Shown here: piece by piece, positions 1 through 8,519 of the stretch
How positions within the stretch are numbered: position 1 is the stretch's first letter
Layout of the letters: every line of letters begins with the position of its first letter
Source of the DNA: Rhizobium sp. SSA_523
Lineage (GTDB): Bacteria; Pseudomonadota; Alphaproteobacteria; Rhizobiales; Rhizobiaceae
Reading direction: 5' to 3'
DNA length: 64,000 nt
Assembly: GCF_030435705.1 (NCBI RefSeq)
Contig: NZ_CP129382.1
Coordinates: 372,001 to 436,000, forward strand
The notes under the pieces: model-generated
What the model was told of the DNA's origin: nothing
Database searches by the model: none
The model's input: only the letters and a program-made list of their open reading frames with translations
Made by a program: the position numbers and the translations under genes

Positions 1-2
1 CC

Positions 3-446
3 TTGCTCGACGAGCGCCTGTTCGATGAAATGTCCGCCTTCAACAGGAAGCTGCGGGCGCTGTTCGACATGAAAAGCCGGCGAAGCGGGCTGACCCTGGC
101 GCGTGCCCGCACGCTGTTTGCCCTGACCCGGCGGGGAAGCCTGTCGCAAAAGGACCTGGCACAGGAGCTCGATATCGAGACCCCGACGCTCGTGCGCCTT
201 CTCGATGCGATGGAAAAGCAGAACCTGATCGAAAGGCGGGCAGGGGATCTCGACCGGCGGGTGAAGGAGATCCATGTCACGCCGGAGGGCAAGGAGGCCG
301 GCCGGCACATCCAGGCGCTGGCGGGCGATCTGCGCCGACAGATCACCGAAGGAATCACGCCGGAGGATCTGCAGGTCGCTTTGCGCGTTCTCTTGGCTCT
401 CAACCGCAATCTTTCCGATGCGAGCGCGCAGGAGCAAGACCAATGA
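3..446 (+). CDS. MarR-family transcriptional regulator (5' end may lie outside the window)
   Basis: DNA-binding repressor of the MarR family, which usually senses small phenolic or drug-like ligands and represses a neighbouring efflux pump. The winged helix-turn-helix spans about residues 47-95; the recognition helix lies around residues 58-70 and the wing carries the typical DxRR followed by a VTPEG turn. The visible frame begins at a TTG two bases from the window edge, so the true start may be further upstream; 147 residues is already a normal family length. The stop overlaps the next ATG as ATGA, so regulator and exporter are translationally coupled. The natural inference is that it controls the exporter pair downstream. 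Its own promoter and operator are not in the window. Confidence 0.9.
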   Translation: MLDERLFDEMSAFNRKLRALFDMKSRRSGLTLARARTLFALTRRGSLSQKDLAQELDIETPTLVRLLDAMEKQNLIERRAGDLDRRVKEIHVTPEGKEAGRHIQALAGDLRRQITEGITPEDLQVALRVLLALNRNLSDASAQEQDQ

Positions 447-2203
447 CGGCGTCGATGGAGAACAGGCAGGACAGCGCCGCCGCCGCTACGGAGCCGGCAG
501 AGGCGGCAAGGGATTCGTCGCAGCCATTGCCTGCGGCACCGACGCCGCAGGATGGCGCGCCTCTTCCTCGCCTGCCCCAAGATTTGCCGAAACAGCCGGT
601 TCCGCTGGAAGAGCGGCCGGCCTGGTTGACGCTCGCCTATATCCTGTCCGGCCTGCTGATGTTTCTGACGCAGGGTCTCGGCATGAACATCGTGTCGGCC
701 AATATCTACCAGTTGCAGGGTACCTTCTCCGCAACGCTCGCGGAAGTCGCGGCCCTGTCGGCGGCCTATGTCGCGCCCTATGCCAGCCTCTCGCTGGCCC
801 TGTTCAAGATCCGTGTCCAATACGGGCTAAGGCCCTTTGCAGAACTCAGCATCGCCGCTTTCGTGGCGGCCGCCTGCCTCAACCTCTTCGTCACCGATTA
901 TCACTCGGCGCTCGTCATCCGCTTCGTCAGCGGCATGGCGGCAGCCCCGCTCTCCTCGCTCGGCTTCCTCTACATTCTGGAGGCCTTTTCGCCGCAGAAG
1001 AAGCTGACGATCGGCCTCAGCATCGCCTTGACGGGCACGCTGCTGGCCAGTCCCGTCGCCCGCATCATCTCGCCGGGCCTGCTGGATCTGGACGGCTATC
1101 AGGCGCTGTACACGATGGAACTGGGCCTGGCCCTCTGCGCCCTGCCGATCATCTATCTCCTGCCATTGACCGCGCCGCCAAAGGCGAAGGTCATCGAACG
1201 CATGGACGTCTTCACCTACCTGCTTCTGGCGGTCGGCCTTGGCGCCTTCGCCGTCTTCTTCACCCTCGGCCGCTTCTACTGGTGGTTCGAAGCGCCATGG
1301 CTCGGCCTTCTGCTGGCCACGTCCATCGTCTTCCTGACGCTGTTTGCCGTGATCGAACTGCATCGGAAAAACCCGCTGCTCGATCTTCGCTGGATCTTTA
1401 CCTGGCCCAATCTGCATCTGGCGGGCGTTCTGATCGTCTTTCGCGCCGTCACATCGGAGCAATCCAGCACCATGGTCGGCTTCCTGCAGCAACTCGGCAT
1501 GCAGAACGACCAGATGAGCCAGCTCTTCGTCTTCATCCTTCTGGCCTCGATCGCCGGCGGCGCCGTCTGCGCCGTGATGATGGCAAGGCAATGGTCGGGC
1601 GCAGCCCATGTGATCGCGCTCTCCCTCATTGCCATCGGCGCGCTGATGGACAGCCAGTCGAACAATCTCACCCGGCCCGAAGCCTTCTATGTGAGCCAGT
1701 CGATGATCGCCTTCGGCGCCGCCATGTTCCTGCCGCCGGTCATGGGACGAGGCTTTGCCGCGGCGATCCAGAAGGGCGTGCCCTATCTGGTCAATTTCAT
1801 CGCAATCTTCCTTTTCACCCAGATCAGCGGATCGGTGATCGCCACGGGCCTGCTCGGCTCCTTCGTCACCATCCGCGAAAAATTCCATTCGAGCATCCTC
1901 ACCGAAAGCATCAGCCTGACCGATCCCGATGTGGCTGCGCGCGTCGCCCAGCTCTCGGGGGCCTATGCCAGGACGCTGACGGACCAGGGGCTTCTGCATG
2001 CCGAAGGCCTGGCGCTCCTTGGCCAGCAGGTCGCGCGCGAGGCCTATGTGCTTGCCTATAACGATACGTTTCTGCTGCTCGGGCTCGCCACGCTTGCCGC
2101 GTTGGCCGGCCTTCTCATCCATCTCTCCTTCGACTGGCTGAAGGCCCGCTTCGAGCGCCGGAATGCCGATCGCGGCGAGCTGCACATCAACCCCCAGGGC
2201 TAA
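443..2203 (+). CDS. MFS drug exporter, DHA2/EmrB type (14 membrane helices)
   Basis: Proton-driven multidrug exporter of the inner membrane. The 586-residue protein has a Pro/Ala-rich cytoplasmic N-terminus of about 60 residues, then a series of hydrophobic segments consistent with 14 helices. A long soluble loop (about residues 490-540) precedes the last helix, as in EmrB-like proteins. It sits between a MarR regulator (4-base ATGA overlap) and a membrane-fusion protein 13 bases downstream, the classic emrR-emrA-emrB set although here the permease comes before the adaptor. The substrate cannot be read from sequence. A fatty acid, siderophore or phenolic exporter is equally possible. Confidence 0.9.
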   Translation: MTASMENRQDSAAAATEPAEAARDSSQPLPAAPTPQDGAPLPRLPQDLPKQPVPLEERPAWLTLAYILSGLLMFLTQGLGMNIVSANIYQLQGTFSATLAEVAALSAAYVAPYASLSLALFKIRVQYGLRPFAELSIAAFVAAACLNLFVTDYHSALVIRFVSGMAAAPLSSLGFLYILEAFSPQKKLTIGLSIALTGTLLASPVARIISPGLLDLDGYQALYTMELGLALCALPIIYLLPLTAPPKAKVIERMDVFTYLLLAVGLGAFAVFFTLGRFYWWFEAPWLGLLLATSIVFLTLFAVIELHRKNPLLDLRWIFTWPNLHLAGVLIVFRAVTSEQSSTMVGFLQQLGMQNDQMSQLFVFILLASIAGGAVCAVMMARQWSGAAHVIALSLIAIGALMDSQSNNLTRPEAFYVSQSMIAFGAAMFLPPVMGRGFAAAIQKGVPYLVNFIAIFLFTQISGSVIATGLLGSFVTIREKFHSSILTESISLTDPDVAARVAQLSGAYARTLTDQGLLHAEGLALLGQQVAREAYVLAYNDTFLLLGLATLAALAGLLIHLSFDWLKARFERRNADRGELHINPQG

Positions 2204-2216
2204 TTGGTATAGTTCC

Positions 2217-3269
2217 ATGTTCAGACGCTTCTTCTCTCCCGCAACCCTGATCGTGCTGCTGGTCGGCGTGGTCGGCCTCGGCCTCGTGCTCTATGCCTGG
2301 CGGCTGCCGCCCTTTGCCAGCACCATCGAAATGACCGACAATGCCTATATCCGCGGCTACGTCACCACCTTGAGTCCGCAGGTCAGCGGCTATGTCGTCG
2401 AGGTTCCGATCAAGGATTACCAGACGGTCAAGGCCGGCGAGGTCCTGGTGCGGATCGACGATCGCACCTATCGCCAGAAACTGGCGCAGGCGCAGGCAAC
2501 GCTCGACAGCCAGAAGGCGGCGCTGGCCAATTCGCACCAGCAGGAAATCTCGGCCAAGGCCAATATCGCCTCCAGCCAGGCGGCCGTGTCGGCAGCCGAG
2601 GCGGCCCGGACCCAGGCGCAGCTCGCCAATGAGAGGCAGATGAACCTGTCGCGAAGCGGGGTCGGCACGACCAGCGGCCAGGAGCAGTCCCAGGCGGATC
2701 TGGAGAAGGCTCAGGCCGCGCTCCGGCAGGCGGAGGCGGCGCTGGAGGTGTCGCGCCAGGAGGCCCAGACGATCGTCGTCAACCGCGCATCGCTGGAGGC
2801 TGCGGTTTCCAGTGCCGAGGCCGCCGTGGAACTGGCGCAGATCGATCTGGCCAACACGGTCGTCCATGCACCGCGCGACGGGCGTCTCGGCGAAGTCGGC
2901 GTCCGGCTCGGCCAGTATGTCACCTCCGGAACCCAGCTGATGGCGGTGGTGCCGCAGGATGTCTGGGTGATCGCCAATTTCAAGGAAACCCAGCTCCAGG
3001 GCATGCGGGTCGGCCAACCGGTCGAGATCAGCGTGGATGCGCTCGATCATCGCGAACTGCGTGGCCAGATCGAGCGCTTCTCGCCGGCCACGGCATCGGA
3101 ATTCGCGGTCATCCGCTCGGACAATGCCTCCGGCAATTTCGTCAAGATCGCCCAGAGGGTCGGCGTCCGCATCCGGCTCGATCCCGGCCAGCCGGCGCTC
3201 GAAGAGCTGCAGCCCGGCCTCTCGGTGGTCGTGAGGGTGGATACGGCCGCCAAGCCGGAGCTGGGCTGA
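2217..3269 (+). CDS. HlyD/EmrA-family membrane fusion protein
   Basis: Periplasmic adaptor that links the inner-membrane exporter to an outer-membrane channel. The 350-residue protein has one N-terminal membrane anchor (about residues 7-27), a first lipoyl/barrel-sandwich half (about 40-80), a long Ala/Gln-rich coiled-coil hairpin (about 85-205), then the second lipoyl half containing HAPRDGRLGEV and a beta-barrel. I chose ATG 2217 because the upstream in-frame extension overlaps the exporter end and has no membrane-protein character. It is the third gene of the MarR-MFS unit. No TolC-like channel gene is nearby, so a channel encoded elsewhere would be needed. Confidence 0.9.
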   Translation: MFRRFFSPATLIVLLVGVVGLGLVLYAWRLPPFASTIEMTDNAYIRGYVTTLSPQVSGYVVEVPIKDYQTVKAGEVLVRIDDRTYRQKLAQAQATLDSQKAALANSHQQEISAKANIASSQAAVSAAEAARTQAQLANERQMNLSRSGVGTTSGQEQSQADLEKAQAALRQAEAALEVSRQEAQTIVVNRASLEAAVSSAEAAVELAQIDLANTVVHAPRDGRLGEVGVRLGQYVTSGTQLMAVVPQDVWVIANFKETQLQGMRVGQPVEISVDALDHRELRGQIERFSPATASEFAVIRSDNASGNFVKIAQRVGVRIRLDPGQPALEELQPGLSVVVRVDTAAKPELG

Positions 3270-3350
3270 GGCGGCGCGACAGCGGGCTTGCGCAAAGCCG
3301 CGCATCGGCAGATTGCGATCCGGCATCGCGCAGGCAATCGGGCTACATTT

Positions 3351-3390
3351 GAGAAAAAAGACCCCGGATCCGCAGGCGGATCCGGGGTCT
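3351..3390 (-). terminator. Rho-independent terminator of the rplI operon
   Basis: Perfect 15-base inverted repeat (arms 3359-3373 and 3376-3390, GC-rich, containing GGATCC) with only two bases between the arms. Read on the minus strand it is followed by six T residues and then CTC. It lies just after the rplI stop, so it ends the rpsF operon. On the plus strand there is no T tract, so it is not a good terminator for the exporter operon. Confidence 0.9.
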
Positions 3391-3416
3391 GATCATGCCT
3401 ATTGGCAGGATCTGGA

Positions 3417-3992
3417 TCAGGCGTCGTCGCCGTCTTCGTCTTCATCCGGGTTGAAGAAGTCTTCCGGACGCAGGGCGTCTTCGTCCACGCCGTAGATGGC
3501 GTCGACGGAGTTGAGGTTTTCACCCTTGGCCTGACGCTCGGCTTCTTCGGCCGAACGGGCGACGTTGAGGTCGATTTCGATCTCGACTTCAGCATGCAGA
3601 TGCAGCGTCACCTTGTGCAGGCCGATTGCCTTGATCGGGTTGTTGAGGTCGATCTGGTTGCGGCCGATGTTGAAGCCTTCCGCAGACAGAGCCTCGAGGA
3701 TGTCACGGGCAGCGACAGAGCCGTAGAGCTGGCCGGTTTCGCCGGCAGCGCGAACGATGATGAAGGACTTGCCTTCGAGGGCTTCGGCAACCTTCTGGGC
3801 TTCCGACTTGCGCTCGAGGTTGCGGGCTTCCAGCGTGGCGCGCTCGGCTTCGAAACGGGTCTTGTTGGCGGCGTTGGCGCGCAGTGCCTTGCCCTGCGGC
3901 AGCAGGAAGTTGCGCGCATAACCGTCGCGAACCTTCACGGTTTCGCCCATCTGGCCAAGCTTGGAGATGCGTTCGAGGAGAATGACGTCCAT
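3417..3992 (-). CDS. rplI: 50S ribosomal protein L9 (bL9)
   Basis: Large-subunit protein bL9, which binds 23S rRNA near the L1 stalk and helps keep the reading frame. The N-terminal signature [19 protein letters not shown] is at residues 11-29, followed by the long connecting helix and the C-terminal RNA-binding domain. At 191 residues it is about 40 longer than the E. coli protein. The extra part is an acidic C-terminal tail ending in DEDEDGDDA, which I recall in other rhizobial L9 proteins. It is the last gene of the rpsF-rpsR-DUF2232-rplI operon and is followed by a strong terminator. Confidence 0.97.
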   Translation of the reverse strand: MDVILLERISKLGQMGETVKVRDGYARNFLLPQGKALRANAANKTRFEAERATLEARNLERKSEAQKVAEALEGKSFIIVRAAGETGQLYGSVAARDILEALSAEGFNIGRNQIDLNNPIKAIGLHKVTLHLHAEVEIEIDLNVARSAEEAERQAKGENLNSVDAIYGVDEDALRPEDFFNPDEDEDGDDA

Positions 3993-4016
3993 TGTAGTGT
4001 CCTTTCTGATCAGGTC

Positions 4017-4982
4017 TTAAGATTCGTCGGTGTCTTGTTTGCGCGCCGGCGTCAGGGCGATCGTCCGGCGGGTATCGGTGAGGCCGAGCACGACAACTGC
4101 GAGCAGCGGCAGAAACAGCAGGCTGGAAAGATAAGCGAGGACGAGGGCGGGCAGCCGCCAGTCCTTGCCTTTCAGGTTGAAGTGGAGCGCGGCGAAGCCC
4201 GCCATCAGGAAGCCGGCGCCGAAGGTGCCGCAGACGGTCGCGCCGATCATGGCCGGAACGCCGCCCACGAATGTCAACAGAATGCCGCCGAGAAAGATGA
4301 AGATCGCATTGCGGTTCATGCGCAGCGCCGAGGGCATGTCTTCGCGCGGGCGAAGCGCGCGGCCGCTGCGGGACACGATCCTCACCGCCAGGTAGAAGGC
4401 GGTGAACAGCAGCATGACCCACAGGCCGCCCTGGATCATCGGCAGCATCAGCACGATCAGCGCCTTGGTCTGGGCAAGCGAAGCGGCATCCGGAACGAGC
4501 GAAGGATCCTGCCGGTTGAAGCTCTCGGCCATGGCATCGACCAGCGCATTGGTCAGTTCGGGGCCGTAGCCGATGACGACGCCGAGGATGATGACCGCGA
4601 TCGTCACCAGGCCGCACAGATGCAGGAGAATATCGGAGATCGGATACCAGGCCACCAGGTCCGCCGGTCCGCCGAGCTCGGCGGCGGGGCGGGCGAGATT
4701 GGCCAGGTGGGAGAGCCAGCCGGCCGGAATCAGCGTGAAAATGGCCATGGCAAGCGCGAACATCGGCGAGCCGAGCACCACGCCGAGTACGGCTGCGGTG
4801 GTGATGGCGACGATTGCGGTGCGATTGCCCCAGCCAAGGCCGGCAACGAGCACGGGAAGCGCCGAAGACGCATAGAGAACGAAGGCGAAAGACGGCTGCG
4901 CATTCGCGCCCAGCACGAGCAGGGCGGCGGCAATACCGGCAAGAATGCCGGTGGTCAGCACTGTCTGGTTCAATCCGTACAC
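4017..4982 (-). CDS. DUF2232 multi-pass membrane protein in the ribosomal operon
   Basis: Conserved alphaproteobacterial membrane protein of unknown role. The 321 residues form about eight hydrophobic segments, with a short charged central loop around residues 165-180 and a basic, polar C-terminus. It lies between rpsR and rplI, 24 bases upstream of rplI, so it is co-transcribed with ribosomal proteins. This position is typical for DUF2232 family members in Rhizobiales. Similarity to YybS-like proteins is known for the family, but I see no catalytic motif. Function is not assigned. Confidence 0.85.
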   Translation of the reverse strand: MYGLNQTVLTTGILAGIAAALLVLGANAQPSFAFVLYASSALPVLVAGLGWGNRTAIVAITTAAVLGVVLGSPMFALAMAIFTLIPAGWLSHLANLARPAAELGGPADLVAWYPISDILLHLCGLVTIAVIILGVVIGYGPELTNALVDAMAESFNRQDPSLVPDAASLAQTKALIVLMLPMIQGGLWVMLLFTAFYLAVRIVSRSGRALRPREDMPSALRMNRNAIFIFLGGILLTFVGGVPAMIGATVCGTFGAGFLMAGFAALHFNLKGKDWRLPALVLAYLSSLLFLPLLAVVVLGLTDTRRTIALTPARKQDTDES

Positions 4983-5120
4983 GTCTCGCTGTCCTGCCGG
5001 TTCAAGCAGTTAGGGGAGGGCCCTGATGGATTAGATCAGCGGGTCTGTCCCCAACATGGGTTTTAGAGAGGTTCCGATCCGCGCCCATCGCGGAAGGGCC
5101 ATCCTTGTAAGTAAGGAGAT

Positions 5121-5143
5121 GCCGCCGGACGAAATCCGGCGGC
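5121..5143 (-). terminator. Hairpin after rpsR, possible partial terminator
   Basis: Perfect 9-base GC-rich stem (5121-5129 with 5135-5143, arm GCCGCCGGA) with a 5-base loop. On the minus strand it lies 10 bases after the rpsR stop and is not followed by a T tract. It may stabilise the upstream rpsF-rpsR message or partly attenuate reading into DUF2232-rplI, rather than act as a full terminator. Confidence 0.5.
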
Positions 5144-5153
5144 AGGATCATGA

Positions 5154-5402
5154 TCAGGATACGACGTAGGGCAGCAGGCCGAGGAAGCGGGCGCGCTTGA
5201 TGGCCTGGGCCAGCTCGCGCTGCTTCTTCTGGGAAACGGCCGTGATGCGCGACGGAACGATCTTGCCGCGCTCGGAAATGTAACGCTGCAGGAGGCGAAC
5301 GTCCTTGTAGTCGATCCGCGGTGCATTGGCGCCCGAGAAGGGGCAGGTCTTGCGGCGGCGATGGAAGGGACGGCGTGCCGGAGCAGAGGATGCGTCAGCC
5401 AT
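5154..5402 (-). CDS. rpsR: 30S ribosomal protein S18 (bS18)
   Basis: Small-subunit platform protein that pairs with S6 on 16S rRNA. The 82-residue sequence has the basic N-terminus with RRRKTCPF at residues 16-23, then the family core [19 protein letters not shown] and the C-terminal [21 protein letters not shown]. Length is standard. It follows rpsF after 24 bases, so the two partners are made from one message. The single cysteine near the N-terminus is the usual lone Cys of this family in proteobacteria. Confidence 0.97.
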   Translation of the reverse strand: MADASSAPARRPFHRRRKTCPFSGANAPRIDYKDVRLLQRYISERGKIVPSRITAVSQKKQRELAQAIKRARFLGLLPYVVS

Positions 5403-5426
5403 GGTAATTCTCCTTAAGCTCTCGAA

Positions 5427-5894
5427 TTACGCACGATCTTCGCGCGGACGACGCTCGAAGCCGCCTTCACGCGGGCCACGATCTTCACGCGGGCCACGAT
5501 CCGGACGCGGGCCGCGGTCGCCGAAGGAACGCTCCGGACGGTCGCCATCGCGGCGCGGACGGTCGTCGCGGTCGCGCTTCTGCATCATGGCAGACGGGCC
5601 TTCTTCGTGCTTGTCGACGGCAATCGTCATGTAGCGAAGAACGTCTTCGTTGATGCGCATCTGGCGCTCGACTTCGTGCACGGCGGCAGCCGGTGCATCG
5701 ATGTCCATCAGCGCATAATGAGCCTTGCGGTTCTTCTTGATGCGGTAGGTGAGGGACTTGAGGCCCCAGTTTTCTACGCGCCCGACCTTGCCGCCATGAG
5801 CTTCGATGACACCCTTGTACTGTTCGACGAGGGCATCAACCTGCTGAGCGGACATATCCTGCCGGGCAAGGAATACATGTTCATAAAGAGCCAT
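5427..5894 (-). CDS. rpsF: 30S ribosomal protein S6 (bS6) with Arg/Gly/Asp-rich tail
   Basis: Small-subunit protein S6, the binding partner of S18. Residues 1-100 are the normal S6 fold, starting [13 protein letters not shown] and including the [14 protein letters not shown] and [11 protein letters not shown] segments. Residues from about 105 to 155 form a low-complexity tail of repeated DRGPR/DRPRR-like units, encoded by visibly repetitive DNA (about 5430-5580). The tail makes the protein longer than E. coli S6. It is the first gene of the operon; a well-spaced promoter lies about 230 bases upstream. E. coli S6 is modified by glutamate addition at its C-terminus; whether this tail is modified is unknown. 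Confidence 0.96.
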   Translation of the reverse strand: MALYEHVFLARQDMSAQQVDALVEQYKGVIEAHGGKVGRVENWGLKSLTYRIKKNRKAHYALMDIDAPAAAVHEVERQMRINEDVLRYMTIAVDKHEEGPSAMMQKRDRDDRPRRDGDRPERSFGDRGPRPDRGPREDRGPREGGFERRPREDRA

Positions 5895-6121
5895 AGTAGC
5901 TTGCCTTTCTTGCGGTTGTCTTGGCCCGGTAATCGGCGGCTAAGCCTCAACGACTGGTCTTGGGAGGAGCCTGAAGCTCCGGCAAGAAAAGCGTGACGAT
6001 CGAGACGGTCGAGAGCGGAGACACGGGAGGCCGGAACGCTTGCGGTTCCTGCGGTTCCAGTAACGGAACCGGCCCTCCGTTCAGCCACCAGCCAGATGAC
6101 CGGGCGGTTCGAACAGGGGCG
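5895..6121 (-). promoter_or_regulatory. Long 5' leader of the rpsF operon
   Basis: About 225 bases separate the predicted promoter from the rpsF start. On the minus strand the leader contains a direct repeat of GGAACCGCA (around 6041-6062) and a short hairpin GGAGC-TTCAG-GCTCC near 5968-5984. No open frame with a ribosome binding site stands out. S6:S18 complexes bind leader RNAs of rpsF operons in several phyla, so autoregulation is plausible, but I did not confirm the conserved CCG-containing loop of that motif. Confidence 0.4.
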
Positions 6122-6150
6122 CTTATACGCGCATTTTCCCCAAAAGCAAG
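6122..6150 (-). promoter_or_regulatory. Predicted sigma-70 promoter of rpsF operon
   Basis: On the minus strand a -35 CTTGCT (6150-6145) is separated by exactly 17 bases from a -10 TATAAG (6127-6122). This matches the rhizobial CTTGAC-N17-CTATAT type pattern reasonably well. Transcription would begin near 6115. Confidence 0.6.
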
Positions 6151-6276
6151 CGCGGGGGGCGATTTAGAGCAAATCAACAAGGGAATTTGGTCGCGGGGGG
6201 GGGGCGCGAGGGGCGCACAGGGTCGCAAGGGGTCGCAAGCAGGGGGTGCTGACGGCAAGCGCGCCGGGCCTCGCCG
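6151..6276. other. Gene-free spacer with a 10-G tract
   Basis: Together with the rpsF leader this makes a 382-base stretch without a gene. It holds a run of ten G residues at 6195-6204 followed by two copies of GGGTCGCAAG (about 6220-6239). I see no gene, tRNA or convincing terminator here. The G run is downstream of the RTX-like gene and upstream of the rpsF promoter, so it would not shift any reading frame. Confidence 0.5.
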
Positions 6277-7269
6277 TCAGGGCGCCGATTGCTCGATCAT
6301 CAGCATGGTCTGCCCGTCCTTGACGGCGAACCGGTAGGAAAGGGGATCTTTGCCGGCCAAGGTCACTGAAATACGGTCGGTGCTTCCCTGGATACTGGCG
6401 GTCAAACTGTTGCCGCTGACGGTTACCAGAAGATCGCTTGCCGCAAGCGATCCGAGCGCCAGCGAAAGCGGTCCATTGCTGGTCACCGCGTCCTGCCCGC
6501 CGCCCCGGCCGAAGCCGTATTCCACCACCGCATCCCGCCCGGTTGCCTGGATATCGACAGTATCGTCGCCTTCGCCGCCGGTGGCGAAAATCCGGTTGCC
6601 CTGCAGCACCAGCCGGTCATTGCCTTCGCCGCCATCCAGGCCGCGAATGGTCTGCGCGGCGACTTTCAGGCTATCGTCTCCCGCACCGCCGAGAATGTCG
6701 AGCGCCAGGGCAGCCTTGATCCTGAGGTCGTCCCGGCCGTCGCCGCCATCGATCGAGGCGATGAAGCGGCCGGCCGCGTCGATCGTGTCGTCGCCGGCGC
6801 CGCCCGCCAGGCCCGAAATCGTGGCGCTCGACAGGGTGAGGACATCGTTGCCGGCGCCGGTATCGAGACCGAATATGCCGCGCGCCGAAACCGTCAGCCT
6901 ATCCTCGCCTTCCGTGCCCTGGCCGCTCGTGACATAGCCGAGCTGCTCGTTCATCCGCGCCTGACCGCTCTCTTCGCCACCGCCGAGTGTCAGGATCTCG
7001 ATGATGCGCGACAGCGCGCGCTGGCCTGCCGTCTGGCTTTCGGCCTGACCCGCCGCCCCGGCTTCAAAGCCGCCAAAGCCGCCAAAGCCGCCAACTCTGT
7101 CAGATGAGGATTGCGCTCTTGAAGCGCCGGCCGGGCTCGACGAAGCGTTGAGCGGCGAAAACAACGTGTCGACATAACGCGATGCATTGGGATTGGCGAA
7201 GAAGCTGTTGGTTATGCTCAAGTTCGTCGCCTCTTGAATTGGCGCAGGCCTGTGATCCGGCGTCGACAT
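6277..7269 (-). CDS. RTX-like calcium-binding repeat protein
   Basis: Probable calcium-binding protein built from RTX-type GGxGxDxL repeats, the kind that folds as a parallel beta-roll when calcium binds. Six well-spaced copies run from about residue 137 to 240 (TGAGNDVL, GGAGDDTI, GGDGRDDL, GGAGDDSL, GGEGNDRL, GGEGDDTV), with a spacing of 19 residues (once 18) instead of the tandem 9-residue spacing of classical RTX toxins. A Gly/Phe-rich patch lies at 60-68. The N-terminus has no clear signal peptide, as in type I-secreted proteins. No secretion ABC transporter or catalytic domain is present nearby. Its substrate, surface role or secretion route is not shown. The start ATG has only a weak ribosome binding site. 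Confidence 0.75.
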   Translation of the reverse strand: MSTPDHRPAPIQEATNLSITNSFFANPNASRYVDTLFSPLNASSSPAGASRAQSSSDRVGGFGGFGGFEAGAAGQAESQTAGQRALSRIIEILTLGGGEESGQARMNEQLGYVTSGQGTEGEDRLTVSARGIFGLDTGAGNDVLTLSSATISGLAGGAGDDTIDAAGRFIASIDGGDGRDDLRIKAALALDILGGAGDDSLKVAAQTIRGLDGGEGNDRLVLQGNRIFATGGEGDDTVDIQATGRDAVVEYGFGRGGGQDAVTSNGPLSLALGSLAASDLLVTVSGNSLTASIQGSTDRISVTLAGKDPLSYRFAVKDGQTMLMIEQSAP

Positions 7270-7412
7270 GGCACCGGATCACCATTCTATGCTCGCGGAC
7301 CCCAAGAAAGCCTTAAGGCCTGCCATGCCCGGCTGGCCAGCGGAACCTGCGGGAAAGGTTAGCGATCGGCAAATCGCTGGTGGCGCAGTCCCTGCGGCCG
7401 CAAACCCGCGCG

Positions 7413-8456
7413 TCAGATCGGCATCGGATATTGCCGGTGGATCTGGCTGATCCCCTGCATCACCTCGTCGCTCAGCGTCACATCGGCCGCGCCGATGTTT
7501 CGCGTCAGCTGGTCCATCGAGGTGGCGCCGATGATGACGGACGCCATGAACGGCCGGGTCAGGCAGAATGCCAGCGCCATTTGCGAGGGATCGAGGCCAT
7601 GGGCGCGCGCCAGCTCCAGATAGGCCCGCGTCGCCGGCTCCTGATAGGAGACGAGGCGGCCGCCAATGTCGCGATTGATGGAGCCGCGCGAGCCTTCCGG
7701 CCTTTGCCCGTCGAGATATTTGCCCGACAGAATGCCGCCGGCCAGCGGCGAATAGGCAAGCAGGCCGACATCTTCGTGATGCGACAGCTCCGCCATGTCG
7801 AGATCATGATGCCGGTAGAGCAGGTTATATTCGTTCTGCACGGTTGCCACGCGCGGCAGGCCGAGCCGCTCGGCAATGGTCAGGAAGGTCTGCGTGCCCC
7901 AGCTCGTCTCGTTGGAGAGACCGATCGCGCGGATCTTGCCTGCCTTCACGCATTCGCCGAGCACCTCCAGCTTTTCGGTGATCTCGGCAAGAGTACGGGC
8001 CTTGTCATGGGTCGAGGGATCGTAGTTCCAGGCGCCGCGGAAATGGAAATGGCTGCGGTTCGGCCAGTGGATCTGGTAAAGGTCGATATAATCGGTCTTC
8101 AGTCGCGACAGGCTGGCGTCGACGGCAAGCCGGATCGTCTCGGCATTGATCGGCGCGCCGTTGCGGATATAGGGCCGGCCGGCGCCCGCGACTTTGGTGG
8201 CCAGGACGACGTTGTCGCGCTTGCCCCTTGCGACAAGCCAGTTGCCGATCATCTTCTCGGTGTCGGTATAGGTCTCGGGCGAGACCGGCGTCGTGGGGTA
8301 GAGTTCGGCCGTATCGAAGAAGTTGACCCCGGCTTCCAACGCATGATCCATCTGCGCGAAGGCTTCGTCCTGCGTGTTCTGCGAGCCCCAGGTCATCGTG
8401 CCCAGGCAGATTTCGGAGACACGGATATCCGTCCGGCCAAGCGTCTTGTATTTCAT
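7413..8456 (-). CDS. Tas-like aldo/keto reductase
   Basis: NADP(H)-dependent aldo/keto reductase closely resembling E. coli Tas in length (347 residues) and in motifs. The TIM-barrel catalytic tetrad is visible as Asp48, Tyr53 (FFDTAELYP), Lys88 (ATKVAG) and His130 (YQIHWP). Near the C-terminus the segment GLDPSQMALAFCL and the following cofactor-binding strand IIGATSMDQL are present. I chose ATG 8454-8456 because it gives the Tas-like N-terminus MKYKTLGRTDIRVSEICLG; the longer frame adds unrelated residues. It is divergent from the Nramp-like gene, with 217 bases between them. The physiological carbonyl substrate is unknown. Confidence 0.9.
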   Translation of the reverse strand: MKYKTLGRTDIRVSEICLGTMTWGSQNTQDEAFAQMDHALEAGVNFFDTAELYPTTPVSPETYTDTEKMIGNWLVARGKRDNVVLATKVAGAGRPYIRNGAPINAETIRLAVDASLSRLKTDYIDLYQIHWPNRSHFHFRGAWNYDPSTHDKARTLAEITEKLEVLGECVKAGKIRAIGLSNETSWGTQTFLTIAERLGLPRVATVQNEYNLLYRHHDLDMAELSHHEDVGLLAYSPLAGGILSGKYLDGQRPEGSRGSINRDIGGRLVSYQEPATRAYLELARAHGLDPSQMALAFCLTRPFMASVIIGATSMDQLTRNIGAADVTLSDEVMQGISQIHRQYPMPI

Positions 8457-8519
8457 GAATGTGTCCTGTCTTTCGCCTTGAGCGGCAGGTGATGGAATGG
8501 CGAGGCGAATGTAGGGGGC

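Noticed and set aside
3402..5066. Open frame of 554 codons on the plus strand
   Set aside because: It is the complement of rplI and DUF2232, has biased Asp/Gly/Arg-rich composition and no ribosome binding site.
6195..6204. Run of ten G residues as a phase-variation switch
   Set aside because: It is outside coding sequence and not within a visible promoter, so no frame or spacing effect is evident.
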